From NCBI RefSeq assembly GCF_000174355.1, contig NZ_ACIS01000016.1, forward strand, positions 1 through 58,638: a DNA stretch of 58,638 nt. The letters run 5' to 3'. A program made the translations under genes and the position numbers. The notes beneath the pieces were generated by a model. That model saw only the letters and a list, made by a program, of their open reading frames with translations, was not told the DNA's origin and did no database searches. The stretch comes from Pseudogulbenkiania ferrooxidans 2002 (GTDB lineage Bacteria > Pseudomonadota > Gammaproteobacteria > Burkholderiales > Chromobacteriaceae). Positions 29,881 through 39,088 of this stretch are shown here, piece by piece; the stretch's first letter is position 1; every line of letters begins with the position of its first letter.

Positions 29881-31716
29881 GTGCTTCGAGCTTTTCATCG
29901 TTTTCCCCTGCTGTTGGCGGCTCTGGTATTGCTGCTTCCCTTTTTGTCGCCCCTGCATATTTACCCATTGGCGGACTGGTGGCAGGATCAGCTGGCTCTG
30001 GGGCTAATTGCTGCGGCCTTGTTGTTGCGTCTGGGCAGCAGGGGGGCTCCAATCGTGCCACAAGCGCTGTTGTTCAGCTGGGGGCTGCCGCTGTTTATTG
30101 TGCTGTCTTACGGTTTGCTAGTACGCCATTCCTACCTGATCCGTTCGCTGTCTCCACTGGTATTTCTGATCATGTCCTCGCTGACAGGATATGTTTTTTT
30201 TGCGGAAGCAAAGCGCATCGGACGTGCGCGGGTGGTTCAGCTATTAGCTACAGTGTTGTGGATTGGGGCTTTGGTTCAGGTCGGGCTGGGTTTGTTACAG
30301 GTCAGTGGGCTGGCGTTGCAAGTTCCAGGTGTACTAGTTGATCTTGCCAACCCCAGAGGGAATATCATGGGCAATATCGGTCAGCGCAACCAGTATGCCC
30401 ATTATCTGGGTTGGGGCATGGCGGCAGGTTGCTATCTGTACTCGGCCAGCAAACTGCGCGGTTGGATTTTTCACTTATCAGTACTGCTACTGGCGTTGTT
30501 GATGGCGTGGTGCGGCTCGCGGCTGGTACTCGCCTATGCGGGCGGTTTTATTCTGCTGGCTTTACTCTGGTGCGCGCGTGCCGATAGTTCGACAGAGAGT
30601 GGGCAACATGCCCGGCAGCTCGGCAAGGCCTTGCTAATGGCTTGTGGCTATATTGTATTGACCCAGTTGCTGCTTGAACCGCTCACTCAACTGCTGAGTG
30701 CGGCGGGCTGGCAGGTTTCAGGCACCAGTGGTGCCGGCCGATTGATGGAGGCGGGCTTCGGGGCGAGACGCCGGGTGGAATGGAGCAAGGCCTGGCAGGT
30801 GTTTCTGGCGCATCCGTTATTTGGCGTTGGTTGGGGTGGATTTGCCCACCAGAGCGTTGCATTAGAAGCCTTTGGTGGTTTTCCCAAGACATCGGAGAGC
30901 GTGCTGTTCACCCACAGCCATAATCTGTTTGCCCAGTTGCTGGCCGAAACAGGATTGATCGGTACCAGCATCGTCGTGGTTGGTTTGCTCTGGTGCCTAT
31001 TGCCGTATTTTCGTAAAAATCAGACAACAGCGGAGAACCTGCTGTTAGTCAGCCTGGCAATGGTAACTCTGGGCCACTCGATGTTCGAATATCCCTTGTG
31101 GTATTTGCCGTTTCTCTGCGGGCTGATGATTGTGCTTTCTCTGTCGCCGATCGGTGGGGTTACTCTTGGCGTAAGGCCTCAATTCCAGAAACTAGCAAGC
31201 GCTATGGTTGTTCTACTGGCCGGCTGGTATCTGGCGACGGGTGCTGCGGTGTTTTTCGACTTGACCCAGTGGAAAATACTGAGTCGGGACCCACAGGTGA
31301 ACGAGCAGCGTGTGGGAGCCTTGGCGGCGCTGGCGCGCAATCCTTTATGGGCCTACGAGGCGGAACAGCAGCTGTCGACCTACCTGCCTTCGGACCGTCA
31401 TCAACTGGCACTTAAGAGAGAACTGTTCGAGCGGTTGGTCGCATATCGCCCATTCCACTATCAGTTGTCACAGTTGGCTATTCTTCGCGCGCTGGATAAT
31501 GACCCTGTTGCTGCCCGTGAGGCCATGGCCATGCGCATTGCCGCCTACCCTGACAGCGTTGGGAGCATCCTGGCCTTCCTGCAAACACGGTCCGAACCGG
31601 AACTGCAACCATTGCGTGAAATGGCCGAGCGCGCCGTCAAGGCTTATCAGCAGGGTGGAGCCGAAGCAGCGGCGCGTACGGCCTCTGTGCCGGAAACGCA
31701 TAAAGCGCTGTTCTGA
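29881..31716 (+). CDS. PglL-type O-oligosaccharyltransferase (first of two)
   Basis: A 611-aa protein. I chose the GTG at 29881, preceded by GGAGCG; the longer frame begins inside the pilin terminator. About eleven or twelve hydrophobic helices fill residues 5-460. Family motifs are NPRGNIMGNIGQRNQYAHYLGWG in the PglL_A region and the Wzy_C periplasmic loop HPLFGVGWGGFAHQS...THSHNLFAQLLAETG, whose His residues are thought catalytic. The C-terminal 150 residues form the soluble Wzy_C_2 part. The family transfers lipid-linked glycans to pilin Ser/Thr, or, for relatives, to LPS core. Position right after the pilin supports a pilin substrate. GC content looks lower than in the second paralogue. 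Confidence 0.88.
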   Translation: MLRAFHRFPLLLAALVLLLPFLSPLHIYPLADWWQDQLALGLIAAALLLRLGSRGAPIVPQALLFSWGLPLFIVLSYGLLVRHSYLIRSLSPLVFLIMSSLTGYVFFAEAKRIGRARVVQLLATVLWIGALVQVGLGLLQVSGLALQVPGVLVDLANPRGNIMGNIGQRNQYAHYLGWGMAAGCYLYSASKLRGWIFHLSVLLLALLMAWCGSRLVLAYAGGFILLALLWCARADSSTESGQHARQLGKALLMACGYIVLTQLLLEPLTQLLSAAGWQVSGTSGAGRLMEAGFGARRRVEWSKAWQVFLAHPLFGVGWGGFAHQSVALEAFGGFPKTSESVLFTHSHNLFAQLLAETGLIGTSIVVVGLLWCLLPYFRKNQTTAENLLLVSLAMVTLGHSMFEYPLWYLPFLCGLMIVLSLSPIGGVTLGVRPQFQKLASAMVVLLAGWYLATGAAVFFDLTQWKILSRDPQVNEQRVGALAALARNPLWAYEAEQQLSTYLPSDRHQLALKRELFERLVAYRPFHYQLSQLAILRALDNDPVAAREAMAMRIAAYPDSVGSILAFLQTRSEPELQPLREMAERAVKAYQQGGAEAAARTASVPETHKALF

Positions 31717-31737
31717 TTCGCGATCATTGATCTACCA

Positions 31738-31763
31738 AAGCCGGGCTTCCTTCCCGGCTTTTT
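31738..31763 (+). terminator. Intrinsic terminator between the two ligase genes
   Basis: An 8-bp stem, AAGCCGGG / CCCGGCTT, with a 7-nt loop and a TTTTT tail. Confidence 0.85.
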
Positions 31764-31818
31764 CCTTCCCCGCCGCTTTGCGCTATGCTGCGCGCTTGTG
31801 TTTACTGACCCGACCCCC

Positions 31819-33600
31819 ATGCTTTCCTCCCGACTGTTTCCCCGGCTAGCCCTGCTGAGTGTCTGCCTGATCGCCATCGTGCCGTTCGCCTCGCGCTTCC
31901 ACTACGTGCCCCTGCCGCAGTGGTGGGGGGAGATCAACGTGGTCTGGCTGACCGTGCTGGCGGCGGTGCTGTTGCTGCCCGGGCAGCCAGCCTTGTTCGG
32001 CCGCGTGCCGCGCGCGGCCTGGTGGGCTTTGCTGGCGGCGTTGTGCTGGGGGTTGCAGCCGTGGCTGGCGCCGGTGCTGTTCCCCGGCATGAACTGGGCC
32101 ACGGCGCTGGCCTGGGCGTGCATGGCCTTGCTGGCTTGTGTCGTGCTGGCGTTGCGTGAGCACTTCGGCCAACGTGAGCTGACCGTCTGGCTGGCCTGGG
32201 CCTTGCTGGCCGGGGCGCTGCTCCAGTCGCTGATCGGCATGGCGCAACTGACCGGGCTGGCCGAAGCCACAGGGGGAATGCTGTTCTACGACCACGCCCA
32301 TCCGACCAGCAACATCTTCGGCCATATCGGCCAGCGCAACCAGTTCGCCCATTATCTGATGTGGGGCGTGCTGGCGGGGTGTTATCTGTACGCCGCCGGG
32401 AAATTGCCGGCACGCTGGCTGTGGGGGCTGGTGGCATGGCTGGCGCTGTTGCTGGCCTGGGCCGGCTCGCGCACCATCCTGCTCTACCTGCTGGCGCTGT
32501 CGGTGTTGGCGCTGATCTGGCACTGGCGTATCGGCGACACGGCTTCGCGGCGTCTGCGCAACGTGCTATGGATCAGTTGCATAGTGATCCTGGCGGCGCA
32601 GTTCTTGCTGCCGTGGGTGAACCAGCTGGTGTCGCTGCTGAGTCATGAAAGCGTAGGCGGCGCCTCGGGGCTGGAGCGGTTGGCGGCCAACGGTGACAGC
32701 ATGGGCTCGCGCCGCTTCGCCGAGATGCACAAGGCCTGGCTGGTGTTCCGCTCGCATCCGCTGTGGGGCGTGGGCTGGTCGCAGTTCGCTGCCGAGAGCG
32801 TGCGGTTGCAGCCGCTGCCGCCGTTTGCCGCTGCCGGCTTCAATAGCGGGTTGTTCACCAATGCCCACAACCTGGTGCTGCAGCTGTTGGCGGAGATGGG
32901 TGGGCTGGTGACCCTGCTGGTGTTGGGGGGCTTTGTCTGGGCGGTGTGGCCGTATTTCCGTGAGCGGGCCGAACTGGAACACGTTCTGCCGTTGGGCGGC
33001 ATGACGGTGACGTTGATCCACAGCCTGCTGGAATACCCGTTGTGGTACCTGTACTTCCTCGCCGTGCTGGTGATCTTCGTGGCGCTGGCGCCGGGACCGG
33101 GTGCCCGCCTGCCACGCTTGGCAAGGTTGCCGCTGTGGCTGGGGGTGGCGGCATTGGGCTGGCTGTCGCTGACGGGGCTGACCCGCTACGACGAGCTGCT
33201 CGGGTTGTATACGCCGCTGGCCAACGCCAAGGCCAACGAAACGCGCGTGGCGCGGTTGGCCGAGATCGTCGAGACCGAACCGCTGTTCGCCTTCCACGCG
33301 CTCAACACGCTGGACAATTACCTCCAGCCGACGCGTGAGCAGCTGCCGCAAAAGCGGCGCTGGCTGACACGGCTGGCGGCGTTCCGTCCCTATCCGGACG
33401 TGTTGCTGAAGAAGGCCCAGCTGGAGGCGCTGGCGGGGGACGAGGGCGCTGCCGAGGCGACGCTCGGTTCAGCGCTGGCGTCGTTCCCCACCTACGCACC
33501 CTCGTTCCTGAGCGAACTCGATCCGCGTGAGCCGGCCTGGGCCGGGCTGAGGCGGATCACGGAGGCGGCGCGGCAAAAGCTGCCCCCGCAATACCGCTGA
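31819..33600 (+). CDS. PglL-type O-oligosaccharyltransferase (second of two)
   Basis: A 593-aa paralogue of the preceding gene with the same layout: multiple membrane helices, HPTSNIFGHIGQRNQFAHYLMWG, HPLWGVGWSQFAAES...FTNAHNLVLQLLAEMG, and a soluble C-terminus. I chose the ATG at 31819; an in-frame GTG at 31798 is less likely because it sits about 10 nt after a possible -10 box (TATGCT). In this copy the first His of the HSHN motif is replaced, giving NAHN, while the second is kept. It is more GC-rich than the first copy and typical of the chromosome. The two enzymes may act on different proteins or glycans. Confidence 0.88.
   Translation: MLSSRLFPRLALLSVCLIAIVPFASRFHYVPLPQWWGEINVVWLTVLAAVLLLPGQPALFGRVPRAAWWALLAALCWGLQPWLAPVLFPGMNWATALAWACMALLACVVLALREHFGQRELTVWLAWALLAGALLQSLIGMAQLTGLAEATGGMLFYDHAHPTSNIFGHIGQRNQFAHYLMWGVLAGCYLYAAGKLPARWLWGLVAWLALLLAWAGSRTILLYLLALSVLALIWHWRIGDTASRRLRNVLWISCIVILAAQFLLPWVNQLVSLLSHESVGGASGLERLAANGDSMGSRRFAEMHKAWLVFRSHPLWGVGWSQFAAESVRLQPLPPFAAAGFNSGLFTNAHNLVLQLLAEMGGLVTLLVLGGFVWAVWPYFRERAELEHVLPLGGMTVTLIHSLLEYPLWYLYFLAVLVIFVALAPGPGARLPRLARLPLWLGVAALGWLSLTGLTRYDELLGLYTPLANAKANETRVARLAEIVETEPLFAFHALNTLDNYLQPTREQLPQKRRWLTRLAAFRPYPDVLLKKAQLEALAGDEGAAEATLGSALASFPTYAPSFLSELDPREPAWAGLRRITEAARQKLPPQYR
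32164..32175 (+). repeat. Near-copy (11/12) of the candidate uptake motif
   Basis: TTCGGCCAACGT preceded by C, inside the second ligase gene. Confidence 0.45.
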
Positions 33601-33625
33601 AGCGGCGGCTTCGCTGGGGCGCGGG

Positions 33626-33709
33626 GTAGGAAGGGCGGAGCGTCGCATAACCCATCACTGACGCGCATGGTTTGATGAGGCGCGGCGCAAACGTCTTCAC
33701 CCTTCCTAC
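33626..33709. repeat. Intergenic inverted repeat, REP-like
   Basis: GTAGGAAGGG (33626-33635) and CCCTTCCTAC (33700-33709) are perfect inverted arms, 64 nt apart. Between them are GCGTCGCATAACCCATCA and a partial complement TGGTTTGATGAGGCGCGGC. It resembles a dispersed palindromic element and has no gene. Confidence 0.5.
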
Positions 33710-33743
33710 GGGCTACGACCCCGATTTACGCCGTGACAAGCAA

Positions 33744-33766
33744 AACGCCCCGCATCGCGGGGCGTT
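33744..33766 (-). terminator. Intrinsic terminator of rpoH
   Basis: A 10-bp stem, AACGCCCCGC / GCGGGGCGTT, with a 3-nt loop and TTTT on the minus strand. Confidence 0.9.
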
Positions 33767-33789
33767 GTCGTGTTCTGTGATCCGGGGCG

Positions 33790-34653
33790 TCAGGCCTCGA
33801 TGGCGGCCCGCTCGCTCAGCGCGGCTTTCATCTTGGTCAGTGCCTTGGCCTCGATCTGGCGGATACGCTCGGCCGAGACGCCGAACTCGGCGGCCAGTTC
33901 GTGCAGCGTGGCGCCGCTGTCGTCGGCCAGCCAGCGCGCTTCGATGATGCGGCGGCTGCGGGCGTCGAGCGAGGAGAGGGCCTGTTCCAACCCGGCGGTC
34001 TGCAGATGGTCGAAGGCTTTCTTCTCCAGCTGGCGCGTCGGCTCGTGGTCGGAGTCGGCTAGCCAGTCGATCGGGGCAAAGCCCTCGTCGTCGTTGTCGT
34101 CGGCCAGCAGGGCCACGTCCTGGCCGCTCATGCGGGTTTCCATCTCCCGCACTTCTTCCGGCTTCACTCCGAGGTCGTCAGCGATGACGCGTGCTTCGCT
34201 GTCGGTCAGCGCGGCAAAGCTTTTCTTCATGCTGCGCAGGTTGAAGAACAGCTTGCGCTGCGGCTTGGTGGTGGCGACACGCACCAGGCGCCAGTTGCGC
34301 AGGATGAATTCGTGGATTTCGGCCTTGATCCAGTGTACGGCGAAGGAGAACAGGCGCACGCCGCGGTTCGGTTCGAAGCGTTTTACCGCCTTCATCAGAC
34401 CGATATTGCCTTCCTGGATCAGGTCGGCTTGCGGCAGGCCGTAGCCGGCGTAGCCGCGGGCAATCGATACCACCACGCGCAGATGCGACAGCACCAGCTT
34501 TTTGGCCGCCTCCAGATCGTTCTGGGCATGCAGGCGGTTGGCCAGCTCGTTCTCTTCTTCTGCGCTCAACAGCGGCACGCTGTTCACGATCTGGATGTAC
34601 TGCTCCAGGCTGCCGCTGGACGAGGGGACGGGCAAGGCGAACGTTGCGGTCAT
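33790..34653 (-). CDS. rpoH: RNA polymerase heat-shock sigma factor (sigma-32)
   Basis: A 287-aa protein of normal length. The sigma-70 family region 2 is seen in NRLHAQNDLEAAKKLVLSHLRVVVSIARGY and DLIQEGNIGLMKAVKRFEP. The RpoH-specific box QRKLFFNLRS is present. Region 4 is the C-terminal ELAAEFGVSAERIRQIEAKALTKMK. It follows ftsYEX, the same order as in E. coli. A strong AAGGAGG ribosome site precedes the ATG, and a CIRCE operator lies 34-60 nt upstream, so HrcA repression in addition to other controls is likely. Confidence 0.97.
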   Translation of the reverse strand: MTATFALPVPSSSGSLEQYIQIVNSVPLLSAEEENELANRLHAQNDLEAAKKLVLSHLRVVVSIARGYAGYGLPQADLIQEGNIGLMKAVKRFEPNRGVRLFSFAVHWIKAEIHEFILRNWRLVRVATTKPQRKLFFNLRSMKKSFAALTDSEARVIADDLGVKPEEVREMETRMSGQDVALLADDNDDEGFAPIDWLADSDHEPTRQLEKKAFDHLQTAGLEQALSSLDARSRRIIEARWLADDSGATLHELAAEFGVSAERIRQIEAKALTKMKAALSERAAIEA

Positions 34654-34686
34654 GGATTAACTACCTCCTTGATGGGTAGTGCAATG

Positions 34687-34713
34687 CTAGCACTCGCATT
34701 GGTCGAGTGCCAG
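34687..34713 (-). promoter_or_regulatory. CIRCE element (HrcA operator) upstream of rpoH
   Basis: AGCACTC, 9 nt, GAGTGC: it matches the CIRCE consensus TTAGCACTC-N9-GAGTGCTAA at about 15 of 18 fixed positions with the exact 9-nt spacer. It lies 34 nt before the rpoH start and would overlap a possible promoter (TGGCAC-N17-TAGCAT on the minus strand). HrcA, the CIRCE repressor, is released on heat stress. Confidence 0.88.
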
Positions 34714-34785
34714 CAGCAAAAAGTTCCAGTGGCGATGTATTTTTCAATCGGCCCGATAGCCGGCTTCTTTCGCCGCAATGGACGC

Positions 34786-35694
34786 CTAGTGCGGCTCGAT
34801 CTGGCGCAGGTGATGATTGGCCGCCAGCCGCGCGCCAAGCATCGCCAGCACGCCGGTGGCGGCGAGCATCGCCAACAGTTCGAACGGCGTCAGCGTACGT
34901 AGTTCCAGCTGTTCGTTGTAGAGCTGGGCGAATTCGCGTACCGCAGGGTTGGCCGTGGCCACCAGCCAGCCGGTCAGTCCCCAGGCGATCAGCCCGGCCA
35001 GGATGCCCTGCCACAAGGCGTGGTAGAGGAAGGGGCGGCGGATGAAGTTGTCGCTGGCGCCGATCAGTTTCGACACCTCGATCTCGTCGCGGTGCGCCAG
35101 AATCTGCATGCGGATGGTGTTGTGCGTCACCAGCACTAGGGCGAGACCGAGCGCGGCACCGAGAAACAAGGTCAGGTGGCGCACCAGTTCGACCATGCCA
35201 TACAGGCGCTTGGCCCAACTGGCGTCGAACTGGGCGGACTCGACCATCGGTAGGCCAGACAGCTCCTTCTGCAGCATTTCCAGCTCGCCGGGCTCGAGCG
35301 TCACTGGGGTGACCACGAAGGCGTCCGGCAGCGGGTTGCTGTCCAGGTCGGCCGCCAGGCCGTCGAGACCGTTGCGCTTTTCCAGCCCGGCCAGCGCCTC
35401 GGCCTTGCTGACGAAGCTGACCGATTTCACCTTGGGGTTGCCGGCGAGCGAGCTTTTCACCGCGGCGAGGTCGGCGTCTTCGGCCGACAGCTCCATGAAC
35501 AGCGAGATCTGCGGCGTGGCGGTGAGCTTGCCGACCCAGGCCTGGGTGCTCTCGACGCCGAGGTATAGGGCCAGCGGCAGCGCCAGCGCCACCGACAGCA
35601 TCAGCAGGCTGAGCAGGCTGCCGAACGGCTGGCGCAGGATTTTGACCAGCGCCTGGCGGGCGCTCAGGAGGTGCAGGTAGAGAAAGTGCTTCAT
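34786..35694 (-). CDS. ftsX: Cell division ABC transporter permease FtsX
   Basis: A 302-aa protein. I chose the ATG at 35694, which overlaps the ftsE stop (ATGA). Four membrane helices are visible, at about 25-45, 168-190, 222-243 and 270-292. A periplasmic domain lies between the first two, about 50-165, and would contact an amidase activator such as EnvC. With FtsE it controls septal peptidoglycan splitting. It is followed by rpoH after 132 nt. Confidence 0.95.
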   Translation of the reverse strand: MKHFLYLHLLSARQALVKILRQPFGSLLSLLMLSVALALPLALYLGVESTQAWVGKLTATPQISLFMELSAEDADLAAVKSSLAGNPKVKSVSFVSKAEALAGLEKRNGLDGLAADLDSNPLPDAFVVTPVTLEPGELEMLQKELSGLPMVESAQFDASWAKRLYGMVELVRHLTLFLGAALGLALVLVTHNTIRMQILAHRDEIEVSKLIGASDNFIRRPFLYHALWQGILAGLIAWGLTGWLVATANPAVREFAQLYNEQLELRTLTPFELLAMLAATGVLAMLGARLAANHHLRQIEPH

Positions 35695-36344
35695 GCGGCG
35701 AACTGTCCTTCTCTCAGGCGGATGATGCGGCGTCCGTAGTCTTCCATCAGCGTCTCGTCGTGGGCCGAGATCACCACGGTGACGCCGACCTGGTGGAACG
35801 ACTTGAACAATTCCATGATGTCGAGCGCGTAGGCGCGGTCGAGGTTGGCCGAAGGCTCGTCGGCGAGCAGGATGGAGGGGCGATGCACCACGGCTCGGGC
35901 GATGCATAGCCGTTGCTGTTCGCCACCGGAGAGGTGGATCGGCATCGACTTCTCCTTGCCCAGCAGACCGACCTTGTCGAGCGCGGCGCGCACGCGTTTG
36001 GCGGCATCGCGCCGGTCGAAGCCGATGATGTTGAGCGGCAACATGACGTTGTCGAACACCGGGCGGTCGAACAGGATCTTGTGATCCTGGAACACCAGGC
36101 CGATGTGCTGGCGCACGTAGGGCAGCTGGCTCGGGCGCAGCTTGCTGAGGTTCTGGCCGTTGACCAGCACGCCGCCGCTGGTGGCGCGTTCGATGCCGGC
36201 GATCAGCTTCAGTAGAGTGGATTTGCCGGCACCGGAGTGGCCGGCCAGGAACACCATTTCACCGCTGTCGATGGCAAACGAGAGATTCTTCAGGGCCTCG
36301 TTACCCCCGGGGTAGCGCTTGGTGACCTGGTCGAACTGGATCAT
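35691..36344 (-). CDS. ftsE: Cell division ATP-binding protein FtsE
   Basis: A 217-aa ABC ATPase. I chose the ATG at 36344 (MIQFDQVTKRYPGG), typical for FtsE; the longer frame adds 20 unrelated residues. Walker A is GHSGAGKST at about 36-44, the Q-loop is in LVFQDH, the signature is LSGGEQQR, Walker B is ILLADEPSANLD, and the switch His is in SAHD. A copy of the candidate uptake motif coincides with the EPSANLD codons. It forms the FtsEX complex at the septum. Confidence 0.97.
   Translation of the reverse strand: MIQFDQVTKRYPGGNEALKNLSFAIDSGEMVFLAGHSGAGKSTLLKLIAGIERATSGGVLVNGQNLSKLRPSQLPYVRQHIGLVFQDHKILFDRPVFDNVMLPLNIIGFDRRDAAKRVRAALDKVGLLGKEKSMPIHLSGGEQQRLCIARAVVHRPSILLADEPSANLDRAYALDIMELFKSFHQVGVTVVISAHDETLMEDYGRRIIRLREGQFAA
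35842..35853 (-). repeat. Candidate uptake motif, copy 6
   Basis: An exact reverse-complement copy on the plus strand. In the sense of ftsE it reads CTTCGGCCAACCT over the Walker B S-A-N-L codons. Confidence 0.7.
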
Positions 36345-36569
36345 GCGGAAGAGTCCCCTTGCGAATAAATGAATTGGCCAAAGCCTGGCTGGATATAGAG
36401 CCATTCCGGCCGGCGAGCGAGCCAGGGCAAGGCTAGTGCTGCCGGCGCACAGGAAGCGGAATGGCCACGGGATACGTCAGGATTCCGCCTCGCCGCGCGC
36501 ATCGGAAGAGGGGCACGCGGTCCGCCGGCACCCACGATGCCAGGCCGGAGCCGCCCGATGGCGCGGCTC

Positions 36570-37646
36570 TCAGTCGAACAGCGCGTCAACGTAGTCCCTG
36601 GCATTGAACGGGCGCAGGTCGTCGATGCTTTCGCCGACGCCGACGAAGCGCAGCGGCACCGGGTTCTGCTTGGCGATGGCGGCGATCACCCCGCCCTTGG
36701 CGGTGCCGTCGAGCTTGGTCAGGATCAGCCCGGTCAGGCCGAGCGCCTCGTCGAACACCTTCACCTGGTTGATGGCGTTCTGGCCGATGTTGGCGTCCAG
36801 CACCAGCATCACCTCGTGCGGTGCCTCCGGCAGCGCCTTCTGGATTACCCGCTTCACCTTCTTGATCTCTTCCATCAGATGCAGCTGGGTCGGCAGGCGG
36901 CCGGCGGTGTCGGCCAGCACGATGTCGATGCCGCGTGCCTGCGCCGCCTTGATAGCGTCGAAACAGACCGCGGCCGAGTCGCCGCTCTGCTGGGCGATCA
37001 CGGTGACGTTGTTGCGCTCGCCCCAGGCGATCAGCTGCTCGCGCGCGGCGGCGCGGAAGGTGTCGCCGGCGGCCAGCAGCACCGACTTGCCCTGCGACTG
37101 GAAGTACTTGGCCAGCTTGCCGATGCTGGTGGTCTTGCCAGCGCCGTTGACGCCCGCCATCATGATGACATAGGGTTTGCGACCGGCGATGTCGAGCGGC
37201 TGCTCCAGCGGACCGATCAGGTCGTTGAGTGAATCCTTCAGCGCGCCCTTCAGTTCGGCGGCGTCCTTCAGGCCCCGGAGCGAGACGCGCTCGCGCACGT
37301 CCTTGAGCAGGTGCAGGGTAGCATCGACGCCCATGTCGGCGGTCAGCAGCACCGTCTCCAGCTCGTCGTACAGATCCTCGTCGATCTTGCCGCCGCCGAA
37401 CAGGCCGGCCAGCGACTTGCCGAGCTTGTCGCGGGTTTTCGACAGGCCGGCCTTGAGCCGCTCGGTCCAGCTCGGTTTTTTCGGCGGAACGGCCTCGGCC
37501 ACGACCGGCGCGATGACGGCGGTCTCGGGGGTAGAGGGGGCATCGGCGATGTGGGGCTCGGCGATGGCGGTGGTGTTGGTGGCGGGTGTTTCACTGCTGG
37601 CCGGGGTGGCCGGCGGCGCAGACTTCTTCTTGAAGAAACTAAACAT
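36570..37646 (-). CDS. ftsY: Signal recognition particle receptor FtsY
   Basis: A 358-aa protein. The N-terminal A domain (1-60) is Pro/Ala/Thr-rich and shorter than in E. coli. The NG domain holds the GTPase motifs: GVNGAGKTT near 157, DTAGRLPTQ, and [10 protein letters not shown]. It docks SRP-ribosome complexes at the inner membrane. It is the first gene of ftsYEX-rpoH on the minus strand. It is separated from ftsE by 225 nt, which holds a GAGCCGC / GCGGCTC hairpin just after its stop (36548-36569). Confidence 0.97.
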   Translation of the reverse strand: MFSFFKKKSAPPATPASSETPATNTTAIAEPHIADAPSTPETAVIAPVVAEAVPPKKPSWTERLKAGLSKTRDKLGKSLAGLFGGGKIDEDLYDELETVLLTADMGVDATLHLLKDVRERVSLRGLKDAAELKGALKDSLNDLIGPLEQPLDIAGRKPYVIMMAGVNGAGKTTSIGKLAKYFQSQGKSVLLAAGDTFRAAAREQLIAWGERNNVTVIAQQSGDSAAVCFDAIKAAQARGIDIVLADTAGRLPTQLHLMEEIKKVKRVIQKALPEAPHEVMLVLDANIGQNAINQVKVFDEALGLTGLILTKLDGTAKGGVIAAIAKQNPVPLRFVGVGESIDDLRPFNARDYVDALFD

Positions 37647-37717
37647 GCTGGGCTGTAGTCAACTTATGGCATCGGATGGACAAATTGTATCCTCAAATCA
37701 GGCATAGGGCAGATTCC

Positions 37718-39088
37718 GTGATTTCTAGAACCCTCTCGACTGTTGCGGGCGTGGTGTTTCTCGGGGTATGCGGCGTGGTTTCGGCCGAACCCGTCGAGGC
37801 CGTGCTCGACAACGGCATGAAAATCGTGGTGCAGCGCGACGAGCGCGCGCCGGTGGCGGTATCGCAGTTGTGGTACCGCGTCGGCAGTGTGGACGAGGTC
37901 AATGGCCGCACCGGGCTGTCGCACCTGCTGGAACACATGATGTTCAAAGGCACGCCGACGGTGCCGGCCGGCGAGTTCAGCCGCCTCATTGCCCAGGCCG
38001 GGGGGAAGGACAACGCCTTCACCTCGCGCGACTACACCGTCTACTTCCAGCAGCTGGCCGCCGACAAGCTGCCGCTGGCGCTCAAGCTGGAGGCGGATCG
38101 CATGCACAACCTGTCGTTCAAGGACAGCGATTTCACCAGCGAATTGCAGGTGGTCAAGGAAGAGCGGCGCATGCGCACCGACGACCAGCCGGCCGGCATC
38201 ATGGCCGAAACCCTGTTCGCCAACGCCTTCGTCGCCAGTCCGGTGCGCTACCCAGTGATCGGCTGGATGGACGACCTCGATCACATGAAGCCGGACGACC
38301 TGCGCCAGTGGTACCGCCACTGGTACGGCCCGAACAACGCCACGCTGGTGGTGGTGGGCGACGTCGATCCGCAGGCGGTGATCGCCGAGGCGCGCCGCCA
38401 GTTCGGCGCGCTCAAGCCGGTGGCGCTGCCCGAGCGCCGGCCGCAGCTCGAGCCGGAACAGAAGGGCGGGCGCCGGGTCAGTGTCAAGGCGGTGTCGCCG
38501 CTGCCCTCCCTGACGCTGGCGTGGCAGGTGCCGCGGCTGGAGAAGGTCGATGCGCAGCGGCCCTATGCCTTATATATGTTGTCGGCGATTCTCGACGGCC
38601 AGGCCGCGTCGCGCCTGCCGCGCCGCCTGGTGCGCGAGCAGCGTGTCGCCACCGAGGTGTCGGCCGACTACGACATGCTCGGCCGCGGCGGGGCCCTGTT
38701 CACGCTCAGCGGGGTGCCGGCCCAGGGCAAGACCCTGGCGCAGCTGGAACAGGCCCTGCGCCAGGAAATCGCCCGCATCGCCCGCGACGGCGTCAGCGAA
38801 CGCGAGCTGGAACGCGTGCGACTGCAGCTGCAGGCCGGACGCATCTACGAAAAGGATTCGATGTTTGCCCAGGCCATGCGGATCGGCAACCTGGAAAGCA
38901 TCGGCTTCTCCTGGCGTGACGACGCCACCATCGACGCCAATATCGCCAAGGTCAGCGCGCGACAGGTGCAAGAGGCCGCCCGCACGCTGGTCGACGACCA
39001 CCTGACCGTCGTGACGCTATTGCCGCAGCAGGGAGACGCGCGGCGCATGCCGGCCATGCCACAAGGGGATCAGACACATGTCCGTTAA
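37718..39088 (+). CDS. M16 family zinc metallopeptidase (catalytic subunit)
   Basis: About 456 aa. I prefer the GTG at 37718 because it gives a clean signal peptide (MISRTLSTVAGVVFLGVCGVVSA) and leaves 71 nt for divergent promoters with ftsY; an ATG at 37676 would add 14 residues. The inverted zinc motif HxxEH is present as HLLEHMMFKGT, with the distal Glu in VVKEERRMR. The second half-domain carries the R/Y-type substrate pattern less clearly. M16B peptidases degrade peptides in a clam-shell heterodimer. The downstream gene overlaps by 11 nt and lacks the zinc motif, so the pair is probably an active/inactive heterodimer in the periplasm. Confidence 0.92.
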   Translation: MISRTLSTVAGVVFLGVCGVVSAEPVEAVLDNGMKIVVQRDERAPVAVSQLWYRVGSVDEVNGRTGLSHLLEHMMFKGTPTVPAGEFSRLIAQAGGKDNAFTSRDYTVYFQQLAADKLPLALKLEADRMHNLSFKDSDFTSELQVVKEERRMRTDDQPAGIMAETLFANAFVASPVRYPVIGWMDDLDHMKPDDLRQWYRHWYGPNNATLVVVGDVDPQAVIAEARRQFGALKPVALPERRPQLEPEQKGGRRVSVKAVSPLPSLTLAWQVPRLEKVDAQRPYALYMLSAILDGQAASRLPRRLVREQRVATEVSADYDMLGRGGALFTLSGVPAQGKTLAQLEQALRQEIARIARDGVSERELERVRLQLQAGRIYEKDSMFAQAMRIGNLESIGFSWRDDATIDANIAKVSARQVQEAARTLVDDHLTVVTLLPQQGDARRMPAMPQGDQTHVR

